DNA from: Petrimonas sulfuriphila
GTDB lineage: Bacteria > Bacteroidota > Bacteroidia > Bacteroidales > Dysgonomonadaceae
Strand: one strand, 5' to 3'
NCBI RefSeq assembly: GCF_051201015.1
Contig: NZ_JBPEHI010000017.1
Length of the DNA stretch: 64,000 nucleotides
Below the pieces are notes generated by a model. The model did no database searches and was not told the origin of the DNA. It worked only from the letters and a program-made list of their open reading frames with translations. The translations under genes and the position numbers were made by a program. How positions within the stretch are numbered: position 1 is the stretch's first letter; the number at the start of each line of letters is the position of its first letter. Shown here piece after piece: positions 27,231 through 36,939 of this stretch.

Positions 27231-27806
27231 TTAATTCGACAAAAGAAACTCCACCAGTTTGCGGGTAGCTATAGCCCTGTGGCTGATTTTGTTTTTTTCG
27301 TCATCTCCCAGCTCTGCAAATGTTTGTTTGTAACCGTCCGGGAGAAAGACCGGATCATACCCAAACCCGGCTGTCCCGCGTTTTTCTTCTATAATCTGAC
27401 CTTTTATTTCTCCTTCGAAGAAATGCCTCTCCCCATTCAACAACAGGGCAATAACAGTTCTGAACCGGGCATTTCTGTTTCTTTCTCCCTGCAACACACG
27501 CAAGATTTTATCCATATTATCCTGCGGGTCACAAGCTTCGCCGGCATATCGCGACGAATAAACACCGGGCGCTCCGTCCAATGCATCCACTTCCAGTCCG
27601 GTATCATCGGCAAAGCAATCGAAGCCAAACTTATCCTTTATAAACTGCGCCTTCATCAATGCATTCTCTTCGAGGGTCGCTCCTGTCTCAGGGATTTCTT
27701 CGTGACAGTTGATTTCCGACAGACTTAAAATCTCCATGCTGCCAGCGGTTATCTTTCGGATCTCATGGAGTTTGTGCTTGTTGTTGGTGGCGAATACAAT
27801 TTTCAT
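27231..27806 (-). CDS. rdgB: XTP/dITP diphosphatase (non-canonical purine NTP pyrophosphatase)
   Basis: A 191-residue Ham1/RdgB enzyme that hydrolyses ITP, dITP and XTP to monophosphates and keeps deaminated purines out of nucleic acids. Motifs: FATNNKHKLHEI at the N-terminus, ADDTGLEVDALDGAPGVYSSRYAG with the metal-binding acids, GFGYDPVF and SHRAIA near the end. It overlaps the stop of porW by four bases (ATGA type), so the two are translationally coupled. Confidence 0.95.
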   Translation of the reverse strand: MKIVFATNNKHKLHEIRKITAGSMEILSLSEINCHEEIPETGATLEENALMKAQFIKDKFGFDCFADDTGLEVDALDGAPGVYSSRYAGEACDPQDNMDKILRVLQGERNRNARFRTVIALLLNGERHFFEGEIKGQIIEEKRGTAGFGYDPVFLPDGYKQTFAELGDDEKNKISHRAIATRKLVEFLLSN

Positions 27807-30532
27807 TTTTCGTTTCTTTGTTGCACGATACGTTCGCGCTCTTTTAATTTTTCTTTGCGCAACCGCTCCTGCTCTTTCAATTTTTGCTTGCGCTCACGCT
27901 CGCGTTGCTTCAGAATTTCTTTTCGGACTTTTTCCCTTTGTTTCAAATCCCGTTCACGTTGTTTTATCCACTCTTTACGGGCTTCCTCACGCTCTTTCAA
28001 TATCCTCTCCCTGTCTCTTTTCGAGAAAACGTCACCGGTTTGCCGAAGCGCTTCTTCCGCCTTTCTTACCAATTCTTCCAGGCGTTGCTCATCAGTCAGC
28101 CGTTCGGATTGTTTAGGTGTTGGCTTCTTTGAAGCAATATCTGGTTTACCGGTTTTTTCAGGTTCCAAAGGTACGTTTTTTTCTGTTTCCGTAATCGTCT
28201 GCGGTATTTTCCCCGAAACAATAAGCGGAATAGAGTCAGACAGGCCATCACTTAACTCATTAGTAACGAAAGATATATAATTTCCCAACGGTTCTCCGTC
28301 CCGAAGAATTTCCAGGTTTTTATCGGAAATAACTAACGGAACAATACCGGTGGTGATATTTTGCCGAAAAATGGAATCTCCTGCAAGCATGCTGGCGTAT
28401 CGGCCGGCCTCTTCAAACGAACGGAACGGTTTAATCTGAAGCGCCTCGTACGGAAAGACATAGGTATAATCCGTGTGGAAAGACCGGATCTGGAAATTGG
28501 AGAAATTGAAATCGGAAACGGCAAAGAGCAACTCATTTTTACGGAGCGAGTTTGGTGAGAACAGAAGCAATAAACTGTGGGGGAGGTTTTTCTCCTTTTC
28601 AAAACAAACGGAATCTGCGGCATTACCTGCCACAATGTGGCTTTCCCAATCGATTCCCGAAAAGGGTTGTACATTTGCAACTAGCGTTTTCCCTTCCGAA
28701 AGACCCGCCAGGATTTGTTGAGCCATTTTCGTTTCTTCGGTACCTGGATGTTTTTGAATGAGCTCGCTTAAAGCAGTATTCAACTGTTCCGGATTACCCG
28801 ATTGTGCCAACGATAAAGCGTTCAGCAACATAAATTTCGGCATCAGGTGTCCGTTGAAGAACAGCTTTTGTGCCCGCTTGAAATTTCCCTGAACCGTTTC
28901 CACCTGGCCTTGCTGGTATGCCAGATACGTCTGTTGGTAAAGCGAATCCTGAACCCGGGCATAGTTACGCACGACATGTTCGTAATCCGGGTCACTCATG
29001 GCCGCAGCATATTCACTTTGGGGAAATTCAGAAATTATTTTGTCCTTTAAGCTTTTAGCCATTGCCCGGTTTCCCATTCTCAGGTAAAGCTGGTAAAGCT
29101 GGTGATAAACCTCTTTTCGCCGGATGCTTTCCGGAAAATCCGTTAAGTGGCGGTTGTAAACCTCAACGGCAAACTCAAAATCCCCCAACCTGTCTTTCGC
29201 AATACTTCCGATACGAAACAACTCTCCTTCAATAATCTTATCGGACTCATCCGGCTGGACTGCCAGTTGCCGCAAACTGTCCTGCCTTGCAAGCACCTCC
29301 ATATGCGGAACTAATTCACCCAGCACATCCGTCCGAAACTCCACCCGCGCATAATTTCCGCTACTCCGGGGTAAAGCACCCAACGCCTGGGAATACCGCG
29401 GTTCCGCTTTCAAAAAATCTTTACGTTCAAAGTAAATATCGCCCAGTGTCACTTGCGTCAACGCTTTTTCAACACCGTTTCTTACACTTTTTTCCTCCGC
29501 AAGCAGGTAGTTCTCAATGGCTTTTTCGACATTGTTTCGCGACAAGTAAACGTCTCCAATAGCCGCATAGATCCGATCGAGGTAAGCACTGTTTTTCTTA
29601 TTTTCGGCCATCTTCTGCAACTCACCTATAATCTCTCCGTCTCCAGTGGCTACTTGCGACTGTGCTACGAGGGCGTTAAATACTTCATCGTAAGGTGTAC
29701 TTAATTTTTTTATTTGTTCAAAAGCGTTGTACGCATTTTCGCGTTCGCCCAGATGCGCATAAACCTGTCCGAGCAAAAACTGCAGGCGTCTTTTCTGGAT
29801 TCCGCTTTTTTCGCTCTTGACGGTTTGTATAAGAAACGGAAGGGCATCGCGGTATTTTTCTTGGCGAATCAATAGAAGAGCATAAAACTCCGTGAATTTA
29901 TCGTGCAGATCCTTGGGTAATCTTCGCACTTGCAACGTCAACGCAAGGCCTTCGGCATCCGAAAACCATCCCATTTCTGTATAAGCCCGCATCATCCAGA
30001 TTTGCGCTTCGGAAACCACATCAATATCATAGGCAAAAAGCCGTACCGTATAAGACAGTACGGAAATTGCTTCGGTATAATCCTTGTTCTGCACGTGCGC
30101 CTTTCCCATCAGGAGCCATGCCCGGTCGATGAACGGGTTGAATTCGTTTTGCCGAAGCCAGTCACGGTATTCCTGCGTGTTGGGTTGGGCGGGGTCACGT
30201 CGCGGTTTTGCCGTGATGGAATGCTCCTGGATAGCTGTCGTCATTTTTTCGACTACCCTGTCGAAAGGGCCCCCCGGTTGTTTAACCACAGTATCATTGG
30301 GATCAGCACTATTGGGATACATGGGTAACCATGTCTGATAATTGTCAATATGACTTTCAGTGATTGATTTTAAGGCCTCGTTGTATGCTTCTTCCGCATT
30401 AAAATAGATATTGTACCGTGTGGTAAGCTCATGCCAGGCACGTGTAGCGGGCGTATTCCTTTTGGAGGAACATCCGGTACACAGAAGAACGATAAACATT
30501 CCTGCTGCAATATGTTTTAAATATGCGTGCAT
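27803..30532 (-). CDS. porW: PorW/SprE-type TPR lipoprotein, type IX secretion-associated
   Basis: A 909-residue TPR lipoprotein; lipobox LLCTGC with lipid Cys21 when started at the ATG at 30532. The body from about 110 to 620 is built of TPR-like helical pairs (AWLLMGKAHVQNKDYTEAISVLSYTV, LGDIYFERKDFLKAEPRYSQALG). Family knowledge: PorW of Porphyromonas and SprE of Flavobacterium are needed for type IX secretion and gliding. The last ~80 residues are almost only K, R, E and Q, a long charged coiled coil. The frame runs 43 codons further upstream but into the fructokinase gene and without a signal peptide. It is followed by rdgB in a four-base overlap. Confidence 0.85.
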   Translation of the reverse strand: MHAYLKHIAAGMFIVLLCTGCSSKRNTPATRAWHELTTRYNIYFNAEEAYNEALKSITESHIDNYQTWLPMYPNSADPNDTVVKQPGGPFDRVVEKMTTAIQEHSITAKPRRDPAQPNTQEYRDWLRQNEFNPFIDRAWLLMGKAHVQNKDYTEAISVLSYTVRLFAYDIDVVSEAQIWMMRAYTEMGWFSDAEGLALTLQVRRLPKDLHDKFTEFYALLLIRQEKYRDALPFLIQTVKSEKSGIQKRRLQFLLGQVYAHLGERENAYNAFEQIKKLSTPYDEVFNALVAQSQVATGDGEIIGELQKMAENKKNSAYLDRIYAAIGDVYLSRNNVEKAIENYLLAEEKSVRNGVEKALTQVTLGDIYFERKDFLKAEPRYSQALGALPRSSGNYARVEFRTDVLGELVPHMEVLARQDSLRQLAVQPDESDKIIEGELFRIGSIAKDRLGDFEFAVEVYNRHLTDFPESIRRKEVYHQLYQLYLRMGNRAMAKSLKDKIISEFPQSEYAAAMSDPDYEHVVRNYARVQDSLYQQTYLAYQQGQVETVQGNFKRAQKLFFNGHLMPKFMLLNALSLAQSGNPEQLNTALSELIQKHPGTEETKMAQQILAGLSEGKTLVANVQPFSGIDWESHIVAGNAADSVCFEKEKNLPHSLLLLFSPNSLRKNELLFAVSDFNFSNFQIRSFHTDYTYVFPYEALQIKPFRSFEEAGRYASMLAGDSIFRQNITTGIVPLVISDKNLEILRDGEPLGNYISFVTNELSDGLSDSIPLIVSGKIPQTITETEKNVPLEPEKTGKPDIASKKPTPKQSERLTDEQRLEELVRKAEEALRQTGDVFSKRDRERILKEREEARKEWIKQRERDLKQREKVRKEILKQRERERKQKLKEQERLRKEKLKERERIVQQRNEK

Positions 30533-30554
30533 ATTGAGAATAGGGAATAACATT

Positions 30555-31406
30555 TTACACCCATGCCCCTGCCTGAGAACACACATAGGCAGCTCTATCC
30601 ACAGCGGTCTGATGAGCATCTGAAGCTGATTTTCCATCAAGTATGGACGATATAAACGCACCGGTAAACGAATCGCCAGCCCCTACGGTATCTACCACGT
30701 TTACTACCGGCGTCTTTATGTATGATAGGCCTTCTGGCGTGTAAATGATGCTGTAGTTGGCTCCGGCGGTAAGGATTAAAAACTTAAGATTAAACTCTTT
30801 TAAAAACCAATGACAAACCTCTTCATCTGTAAATGGCTGTTTTTTAAACAACTTTTTCAATAAAATCAGTTCTTCATCGTTCATTTTAAACACGTTAGAA
30901 CTTCTCAACGAATCCGTAATGACCTTCTCCGAATAATAATGCTGGCGGATGTTAATATCAAGAATGCGGTAAGAATCTACAGGGACGCAGGAAAGCAATG
31001 CTTGTATGGTGTTGCGAGATACTTCCGACCGCTGGGCCAATGTCCCGAAACACACGGCGTCGGCACGTTTGGCCAATTGTTTCATCGCTTCGGTGAGAGG
31101 AATATAATCCCATGCGACACCTTCATTGATCGTATAGGCAGGAATACCCTCGTTGAGTTCAACCCCTACAGTTCCTGTCGGATAGTTAACCCTTTCAATG
31201 ACAGGGTTGATATTAACCTTATCGATTTCCTGTATGATTTCATCACCCAGCGCATCCTTTCCCACCGCGCTGACCGCATAACCTGCCGCACCCAGGCGGG
31301 AAGCGTGGTACGCAAAGTTTACGGGTGCGCCCCCTACTTTCTTTCCTGTGGGAAGCATGTCCCACAGGAGCTCTCCTATACCGATAATAATGGGTTTATT
31401 AATCAT
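30555..31406 (-). CDS. PfkB-family carbohydrate kinase (fructokinase-like)
   Basis: A 283-residue ribokinase-fold sugar kinase. N-terminal GELLWDMLPTGKKVGGAPVNFAYHASRLG is the substrate-binding start typical of bacterial fructokinases, and DTVGAGDSFTGAF near the end carries the catalytic Asp and anion hole. It is slightly short at the C-terminus compared with the usual 290-300 residues. It would phosphorylate fructose or a related sugar. A -7 box at 31471-31478 gives it its own promoter; porW begins 22 bases after its stop. Confidence 0.88.
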   Translation of the reverse strand: MINKPIIIGIGELLWDMLPTGKKVGGAPVNFAYHASRLGAAGYAVSAVGKDALGDEIIQEIDKVNINPVIERVNYPTGTVGVELNEGIPAYTINEGVAWDYIPLTEAMKQLAKRADAVCFGTLAQRSEVSRNTIQALLSCVPVDSYRILDINIRQHYYSEKVITDSLRSSNVFKMNDEELILLKKLFKKQPFTDEEVCHWFLKEFNLKFLILTAGANYSIIYTPEGLSYIKTPVVNVVDTVGAGDSFTGAFISSILDGKSASDAHQTAVDRAAYVCSQAGAWV

Positions 31407-31470
31407 ATTTTCTGTTTGTCAAGTTATTCCCAAACGAAGATTCAACTCACTGATGCAATTTTTACTTTCC

Positions 31471-31478
31471 AAAAATAC
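31471..31478 (-). promoter_or_regulatory. -7 box TATTTTTG, fructokinase gene
   Basis: Exact TAnnTTTG on the minus strand, about 65 bases upstream of the kinase ATG. Confidence 0.4.
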
Positions 31479-31553
31479 AAAAAAGTATAGAAGCAGCGTT
31501 TAGTATTCCATCTTTCATCAATGGTCTCTCTTCTTCATTGACAAACAAACATT

Positions 31554-32303
31554 CTATTGCTTCTTCAACATATCCAGGACACCGTTAATAAACGTCAGCG
31601 GATGGGCTGGATTGCCGGGCACGTAAAGATCGACAGGATATTTTGTCAGAAAATCCCTGTCAAGAGCCGGGCTGTCAGCAAAAATCCCTCCACTAATGGC
31701 ATCAGTACCCACAAGAATAACAATTTTTGGATCAGGAACAGCGTTGTAGCAGATTTCCAGTGGACCGGCCATGTTTGCAGTAATTGGCCCGGTAATCACC
31801 ACTCCGTCGGCATGACGGGGTGATGCAACAAAGTCAATACCAAACCGGCTCATATCAAACTGCACATTATTGCACGCATTCAGCTCCAACTCACAACTAT
31901 TGTCTCCTCCCGCCGACACCTGCCTTAGTTTTAGTGATTGTCCAAATAAAGAGCGCACCCCTTTTCTCACTTTTGAAGGTTCAACCACAATACCTTTATC
32001 GTCCCCTTCTTTAACAACCAAGTGTTCTCTAACGTTTGCAGACAGCTTATAGTCACTGGTGAAAGATATCTTTTCGGGAAACCTGAAAGCACATTCGCCG
32101 CAAAAAGTACATTTACCCAAGTCAATACAAACCGGATTTCTGGTAATCGCTCCGGTAGGACACAACTCTACCAGGGCAGCCTCATCAACCCCAGATCTTG
32201 TTATAACTGGCCTTCCCCTGAATATCCCGGGTAATTTAGCATTCGTAACGTCGGGAATATACTGTTTTCCCTGATGCCACCATATTTTTATATTTTCAAA
32301 CAT
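31554..32303 (-). CDS. Ehr small subunit: ferredoxin-like domain fused to cysteine-poor NuoB/HyfI domain
   Basis: A 249-residue fusion of two subunits usually separate in hydrogenase 4. N-terminal part: Cys48 (ELCPTG) plus Cys65, Cys68 and Cys71 (CTFCGEC) can bind one [4Fe-4S] cluster; the Cys expected at 75 is Phe, and the first CxxCxxC is absent, so the second cluster is lost. C-terminal NuoB/HycG-like part (about 130-249: CELELNACNN, DFVASPRHADGVVITGP, GGIF): of the four proximal-cluster ligands only Cys137 remains; Asp134, Asp201 and Asn231 stand where Cys is expected. The fold is kept but the proximal cluster is very unlikely. Last gene of the six-gene operon, 16 bases after the large-subunit gene. 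Confidence 0.85.
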   Translation of the reverse strand: MFENIKIWWHQGKQYIPDVTNAKLPGIFRGRPVITRSGVDEAALVELCPTGAITRNPVCIDLGKCTFCGECAFRFPEKISFTSDYKLSANVREHLVVKEGDDKGIVVEPSKVRKGVRSLFGQSLKLRQVSAGGDNSCELELNACNNVQFDMSRFGIDFVASPRHADGVVITGPITANMAGPLEICYNAVPDPKIVILVGTDAISGGIFADSPALDRDFLTKYPVDLYVPGNPAHPLTFINGVLDMLKKQ

Positions 32304-32319
32304 AATTTACCGGTTTAAC

Positions 32320-33888
32320 TTACAGATCATGTCCGCAATACGACAAATTGAAGCTCTTATTACAAATCGGAAAATCTGATATCCCATTATTCCTGACAGC
32401 CTGGGCCAATGCCATCCAGTTGTGAAAAGAAGGGTCCTTAATCTTATACAGCCCAAGGCTCCCCTCATTATCCGTAATGGCACAGTGACAAATTTCGCCC
32501 CGCCACCCCTCAACCAGCGAAAGGATGAACATATTCCTTTGCGGGTTCAACTTAACACCGGCTACCTCTGTGAACTCGGGGATATCAGCTATCATCTTTC
32601 TGATATAGCCGATTGACTGATGTATCTCGTCTCTTCTGAGCCTGACACGGGCATAAACATCACCGTGGTGTTTGATTACCGGTTCGTGGGTAAATCCCTC
32701 TCCAAACAGGTTAAAAGGGTGCGAGGAACGGATATCTCTGTTCAAACCACTCATTCGTGCAGCCATGCCCACAGTCCCGATCTCAAGAACCTGTCCATAA
32801 GTTACAACTCCTGTTTTCTCGAGACGTGACAAGGCTGATGGCAGTTTAAAGAATTTACTCGTCATCTCATTAAAGTCCAGCTCAAATTCATCCAGTATTG
32901 AAGCTAATCTCGCACCCAATTTCCGGGAAAACGGAAAATTTGTCCTCCCAGCGCGTATCAATCCTTTTGCTAAACGATTGCCTCCCCACTCCTGCAGGAA
33001 ATTAATAATTGGTGTGCGTAATCTGCCATATACGGAGTTTCCAAGTTGATAACCGATATCAGCACAAACAGCGGACATATCACCGGTATGAATAGCAATC
33101 CGCTCCAATTCCAATGCGAGTGTTCTCGAGAAATGAAGCGAGCGGCCGGGTCTATAACCACACAAACTCTCCCATAAATTCACAAACGCAATAGTATGGC
33201 CTACTGTGGTATCACCGGCAATATTCTCTGCCAGGGTGGTCAGTTCAGCCAATTTCTTTTTTTGCAGGAACAATTGTTCTATCCCCCTGTGCTGGTATCC
33301 AAGTTGGATTTCAAGATGCATAATCTGTTCACCATTACATATAAAGCGGAAATGCCCCGGTTCAATGATGCCTGCATGTATGGGCCCAACCCCTACCTCA
33401 TGAAGCTCATGGCTGTCTGCGCCAAAGAAGGGGTAGTTCTCAATTGTTTCAGCCTTACCGGCTCTATCGTGTGAATACCTGACCGGTTTGAGCCACGGAT
33501 GATTGTTGTATTGAATCCCGAAGGTTTCATGCATTTCCCTCTCATACTTCTCGAAGTTATGATTTCTGGCTGTGAATGACTCATAAACAACTTCAGGGGC
33601 AACCGTAGCTGATGATACGTAAATCTGGTGTGTCTTGTCGTCAGCGATACAACATATCAGCTTAACATTTTCGCTGTATTCTTTTCTATTTTTATTTTCC
33701 TCATACTGATCTTCAACCGGCCCACCAGATGAATAAACTCCCGTCCAGAAACCAAAATAATTTACGCAATGTCTTTCAGGAGAATCAGTCAACATACCGA
33801 CATTACTTTCCAGGAACTCCTCATAAGGAAGTTCCGGAATAGAATCAAGGCTGACAGCCTGATTGTTGGATATGGAAATATATTTCAT
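32320..33888 (-). CDS. Ehr large subunit: NuoC-NuoD/HyfG-like, NiFe ligands missing
   Basis: A 522-residue fusion of a NuoC-like domain (about 1-140, with YEREMHETFGI) and a NuoD/HyfG-like domain. The latter keeps VGPIHAGIIEPGHFRF and GYQHRGIEQL. Where NiFe enzymes have a CxxC (ERICGIC), this protein has ENIAGDT: Ala224 and Thr227 replace the cysteines. The C-terminal DPCxxC is also absent; the protein ends NLSYCGHDL with a single Cys518. It therefore cannot hold a NiFe site and also lacks complex I's NADH arm. It belongs with energy-converting-hydrogenase-related proteins. What reaction, if any, it catalyses is unknown. Confidence 0.87.
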   Translation of the reverse strand: MKYISISNNQAVSLDSIPELPYEEFLESNVGMLTDSPERHCVNYFGFWTGVYSSGGPVEDQYEENKNRKEYSENVKLICCIADDKTHQIYVSSATVAPEVVYESFTARNHNFEKYEREMHETFGIQYNNHPWLKPVRYSHDRAGKAETIENYPFFGADSHELHEVGVGPIHAGIIEPGHFRFICNGEQIMHLEIQLGYQHRGIEQLFLQKKKLAELTTLAENIAGDTTVGHTIAFVNLWESLCGYRPGRSLHFSRTLALELERIAIHTGDMSAVCADIGYQLGNSVYGRLRTPIINFLQEWGGNRLAKGLIRAGRTNFPFSRKLGARLASILDEFELDFNEMTSKFFKLPSALSRLEKTGVVTYGQVLEIGTVGMAARMSGLNRDIRSSHPFNLFGEGFTHEPVIKHHGDVYARVRLRRDEIHQSIGYIRKMIADIPEFTEVAGVKLNPQRNMFILSLVEGWRGEICHCAITDNEGSLGLYKIKDPSFHNWMALAQAVRNNGISDFPICNKSFNLSYCGHDL

Positions 33889-33961
33889 AATTTTATATTC
33901 AGTTATCTGCTCATTGAGTGGATGTACCCGAAACTTAAATCATTCATAAATTTAATCATGA

Positions 33962-35386
33962 TTACTGAACTAGTTTTACCGATTCCTGAATTAAAACAAC
34001 AAATTCAGCCGGAGGATTATAGGCCAGATAAACCGACAGCGCTAACAAAACAAACTGCGGTAAAGACTCCCATGGGCTGATGTAAGGCAACTTGTCCTCG
34101 TTAATTTGTCCAGTAGGAGTAAATAAAAGTTTAAATATATTTACACCAAAACCCCAGATTATCAATGTAAGGAGTAGCAATACAACAACCAGTAAAACCA
34201 CATAATGCGATTGAAACAGTGACTGAAAAATCATAAACTCGCTAACAAACAGCCCTGACGGAGGCATTGCAGTAGCGGAAAGGAATCCTAAAAGCACTAC
34301 AAATGCTCCGGTTTTATAATACCTGAAATAATTTCCCAAATCATAAACACTCTTGCTTTGGTAAATGGTGTATATCTGGTTAAACTGAAAAAACAGTGTA
34401 GGTTTAATAAAAGTATGCAATATAATATGTAAAATTGCAGCGTACACGCCTACCCCTCCTGCTGCCAGCCCCAGCACAACCAATCCCATGTGTTCAATAC
34501 CGGAATAAGCAAATAAACGCTTTATATTTTTTATTCGGGTCATGTAAACAGCTGCCACAAAAACCGAAAGCAAGCCTACAATAATGATAACAGAATTTGC
34601 CCATCCTTTCAACGGGGTATGGGCTACTATAGCATAAACGCGATATATGCCAACAAAGCCAACATTCATCAATACACTTGCCAACAAAGCCCCTGCAGGC
34701 GCCGGAGCTTTGTCTTTTGCATCAATGCCTGCCGTGTACATAGGCACAAGCCCCATCTTTGCTGTAAATCCCGTGAAGATAAAGAGGAATGCAAGCTTAA
34801 GCCAGAAAACATTCAGGTTGTGATGATTCTCATACAGTACTTTAAATGACATCTCCCCAACACCTGCCGATTTGAGGGACAAACTCAAAAACAAAATACC
34901 AATATAGATAAATGTGATACTGATGGCGCAAAGGAATACATATTTCCATACTCCCTCAAGCGCACGCATACTCCGGTTATGATAAATCAGCACCGAAGCG
35001 CTCAGCGTAGTAATTTCCACAAATATCCAGGTAACAGCAATGTGGTTTGATAGATATGCCATGCAACATGATGTAATCAGCATCACCATGGCAGCAAAGA
35101 ATAGCCCTCTTGCATGAGGAGCATCATTACGGGTTGCTATAAAACGATATCCATAATAAAAAGCAGGGATGCTGACAATAGTCATAGCTATCAGCATTAA
35201 TAAACCCAACGAATCAGAAGTAAAATAAACTAACTGGGTTATTCCCTGATTAATATATTCGTAGACTGTTGTCGTTATAAGTAATGCCAGATAACCAACA
35301 ACCAATAAATAATTGACTACTGCATTCCTGTTAAGGATTAAACCGATACTTACCAATACAGCTCCGGATAAAAGAATACCTGTCAT
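33962..35386 (-). CDS. Ehr membrane subunit, antiporter-like (NuoN/HyfF-type)
   Basis: A 474-residue polytopic protein of the Mrp/NuoN antiporter family with about 14 membrane helices. The proton-path residues are kept: Glu124 in WIFVEITTLSAS, Lys210 in FTAKMGLVPMYTAG, and the helix-8 region FAYSGIEHMGLVVLG. An intact charged axis argues that the membrane arm still pumps or conducts ions. Second antiporter-like subunit of the operon; 5 bases downstream of the HyfE-like gene and 73 bases upstream of the large-subunit gene. Confidence 0.88.
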   Translation of the reverse strand: MTGILLSGAVLVSIGLILNRNAVVNYLLVVGYLALLITTTVYEYINQGITQLVYFTSDSLGLLMLIAMTIVSIPAFYYGYRFIATRNDAPHARGLFFAAMVMLITSCCMAYLSNHIAVTWIFVEITTLSASVLIYHNRSMRALEGVWKYVFLCAISITFIYIGILFLSLSLKSAGVGEMSFKVLYENHHNLNVFWLKLAFLFIFTGFTAKMGLVPMYTAGIDAKDKAPAPAGALLASVLMNVGFVGIYRVYAIVAHTPLKGWANSVIIIVGLLSVFVAAVYMTRIKNIKRLFAYSGIEHMGLVVLGLAAGGVGVYAAILHIILHTFIKPTLFFQFNQIYTIYQSKSVYDLGNYFRYYKTGAFVVLLGFLSATAMPPSGLFVSEFMIFQSLFQSHYVVLLVVVLLLLTLIIWGFGVNIFKLLFTPTGQINEDKLPYISPWESLPQFVLLALSVYLAYNPPAEFVVLIQESVKLVQ

Positions 35387-35391
35387 TGTTT

Positions 35392-36027
35392 TTAATCTTT
35401 TAAGTTAGTCAACAGGTTTACATCCGGATCACGGATTACGTCTCCAATTTTATTGAAGAAAACTCCCAGTATAAGTACACTTGCAAAAATATCAAGCATA
35501 ATTCCAAGATTTAGCAACATAGGCATCTCATTTCCAATAGCCAGAGAAAGAACAAAAACCCCGTTTTCAATAACAAGGTATCCTACAACATGTGAGATAA
35601 TCTTTTTCCTGGAGACAACTAAATACAGACCCGTGAATAGGGTTGATAATGCCACAACAAAGAATGTTTTATCAAGATTCTTATCCTCTATTGAACCCGA
35701 GAGAATAATTGTTGATACAATAATCAGCGTAACAATAATTAATGACACAAAATTAGGAAGATAGGGTTCTGTTACGCGGGTAATTTTATTACGTTTAATC
35801 AGGTAATTCATAAACCAGGGTACGGCAATGGCTTTAAAAACAATGGTTTCAAGCAAAACCAACAGAAGGTTTAAGGTACTTACATCGGTAAGAGTCAGGT
35901 AAGTAGTTCCAAAAAGGATCAAACCCTGCAAAACCAGTATATACAGATAGGTCTGTAACCGATCAGCAATACTCATGTAGAGCAGTGTCATGGCCAATGC
36001 AATTAATAATATATCTGTCATAATCAA
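35392..36027 (-). CDS. Ehr membrane subunit, HyfE-type (NuoK-like)
   Basis: A 211-residue membrane protein with about six helices. It shows HyfE features: LLETIVFKAIAVPWFMNYL in the first half and VVGYLVIENGVFVLSLAIGNEMP, the NuoK-like segment with a buried Glu, in the second. HyfE links the antiporter subunits to the NuoH-like subunit. The genes on either side are 5 bases away, so the operon is tight. Start at the first ATG; a second ATG two codons later is equally possible. Confidence 0.85.
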   Translation of the reverse strand: MIMTDILLIALAMTLLYMSIADRLQTYLYILVLQGLILFGTTYLTLTDVSTLNLLLVLLETIVFKAIAVPWFMNYLIKRNKITRVTEPYLPNFVSLIIVTLIIVSTIILSGSIEDKNLDKTFFVVALSTLFTGLYLVVSRKKIISHVVGYLVIENGVFVLSLAIGNEMPMLLNLGIMLDIFASVLILGVFFNKIGDVIRDPDVNLLTNLKD

Positions 36028-36032
36028 TCGGT

Positions 36033-36938
36033 TTACATAAATTTACCAAGGATCAGCAATACCCCGAAAAATATCAATAAGGATAATGAGGTCAGTATAA
36101 AAATAAATTCAGGATTATGGCTCATCCTATATCGTGCAATAAAAGATTCAATAACACCCACTGTCACGGCGAAACAAAACTGAATCAGCATAAATAATGG
36201 AATAGAAAGAATCAATGGCAAGGCTCCAATAAAGAAATTCGAGATAATGGCACCATACATAGCAAATTTTAAATTAGTAGTAAAAGTAATTACGCCCAGG
36301 TCAAATCCGCTATTATCAAGCACCATCACCTCATGTATCATCGTCAGCTCCAGGTGAGTCTTAGGGTCATCAAAAGGCATTCTGCTATTTTCAATCATAG
36401 CAATCATTACCAGCACAAATGTGGCCAATCCCCCTAACATATAAGAGATATATGAACCAAAATCAAGTGCATTAAAGATGCTACTGAATGATGTATGGCC
36501 TGTAAATAAAGCAAAAGAACCCATTAATATAAAGAACGCAGGCTCCGCAAGCATGGCGAACAGTGCTTCACGGCTTGCCCCCATTCCTTCAAAGCTACTT
36601 CCCGTATCAAGGGCCGAAACTATGATCAGAAATTTACCTAACGCCAACAGATAAGCGAACATCACAAAGTCACCGCTAAAAGAAATAACACCCGGATGAA
36701 CACCATGCGGCAGCATTAATATAGCCATCAATACAGAGGCCAAGTAAACAGTTGGAGCGATCTGAAATATAAAGCTGGTTGTTTTGCTATAGACACTTCC
36801 CTTTTTCAATAGTCTAATTATATCTTTCATATTCTGCATAATACCCGGGCCCTTGCGTCCTGAAGCTATGCTCTTTGTTCGGGTTACTATCCCAACAAAA
36901 AAGATACTGGCGAATATGATTAAAATGACACTTACCAT
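36033..36938 (-). CDS. Ehr membrane subunit, NuoH/HyfC-type
   Basis: A 301-residue membrane protein of the NuoH/HycD family with about eight helices. Its conserved loops face the redox subunits in complex I and in NiFe complexes: GRKGPGIMQNMKDIIRLLKK, ALDTGSSFEGMGASREALFAMLAEP and ENSRMPFDDPKTHLELTMIHE. The acidic residues of these loops form the start of the proton pathway and are all present. It lies one base after the NuoL-like gene's stop. Confidence 0.9.
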   Translation of the reverse strand: MVSVILIIFASIFFVGIVTRTKSIASGRKGPGIMQNMKDIIRLLKKGSVYSKTTSFIFQIAPTVYLASVLMAILMLPHGVHPGVISFSGDFVMFAYLLALGKFLIIVSALDTGSSFEGMGASREALFAMLAEPAFFILMGSFALFTGHTSFSSIFNALDFGSYISYMLGGLATFVLVMIAMIENSRMPFDDPKTHLELTMIHEVMVLDNSGFDLGVITFTTNLKFAMYGAIISNFFIGALPLILSIPLFMLIQFCFAVTVGVIESFIARYRMSHNPEFIFILTSLSLLIFFGVLLILGKFM

Positions 36939-36939
36939 C

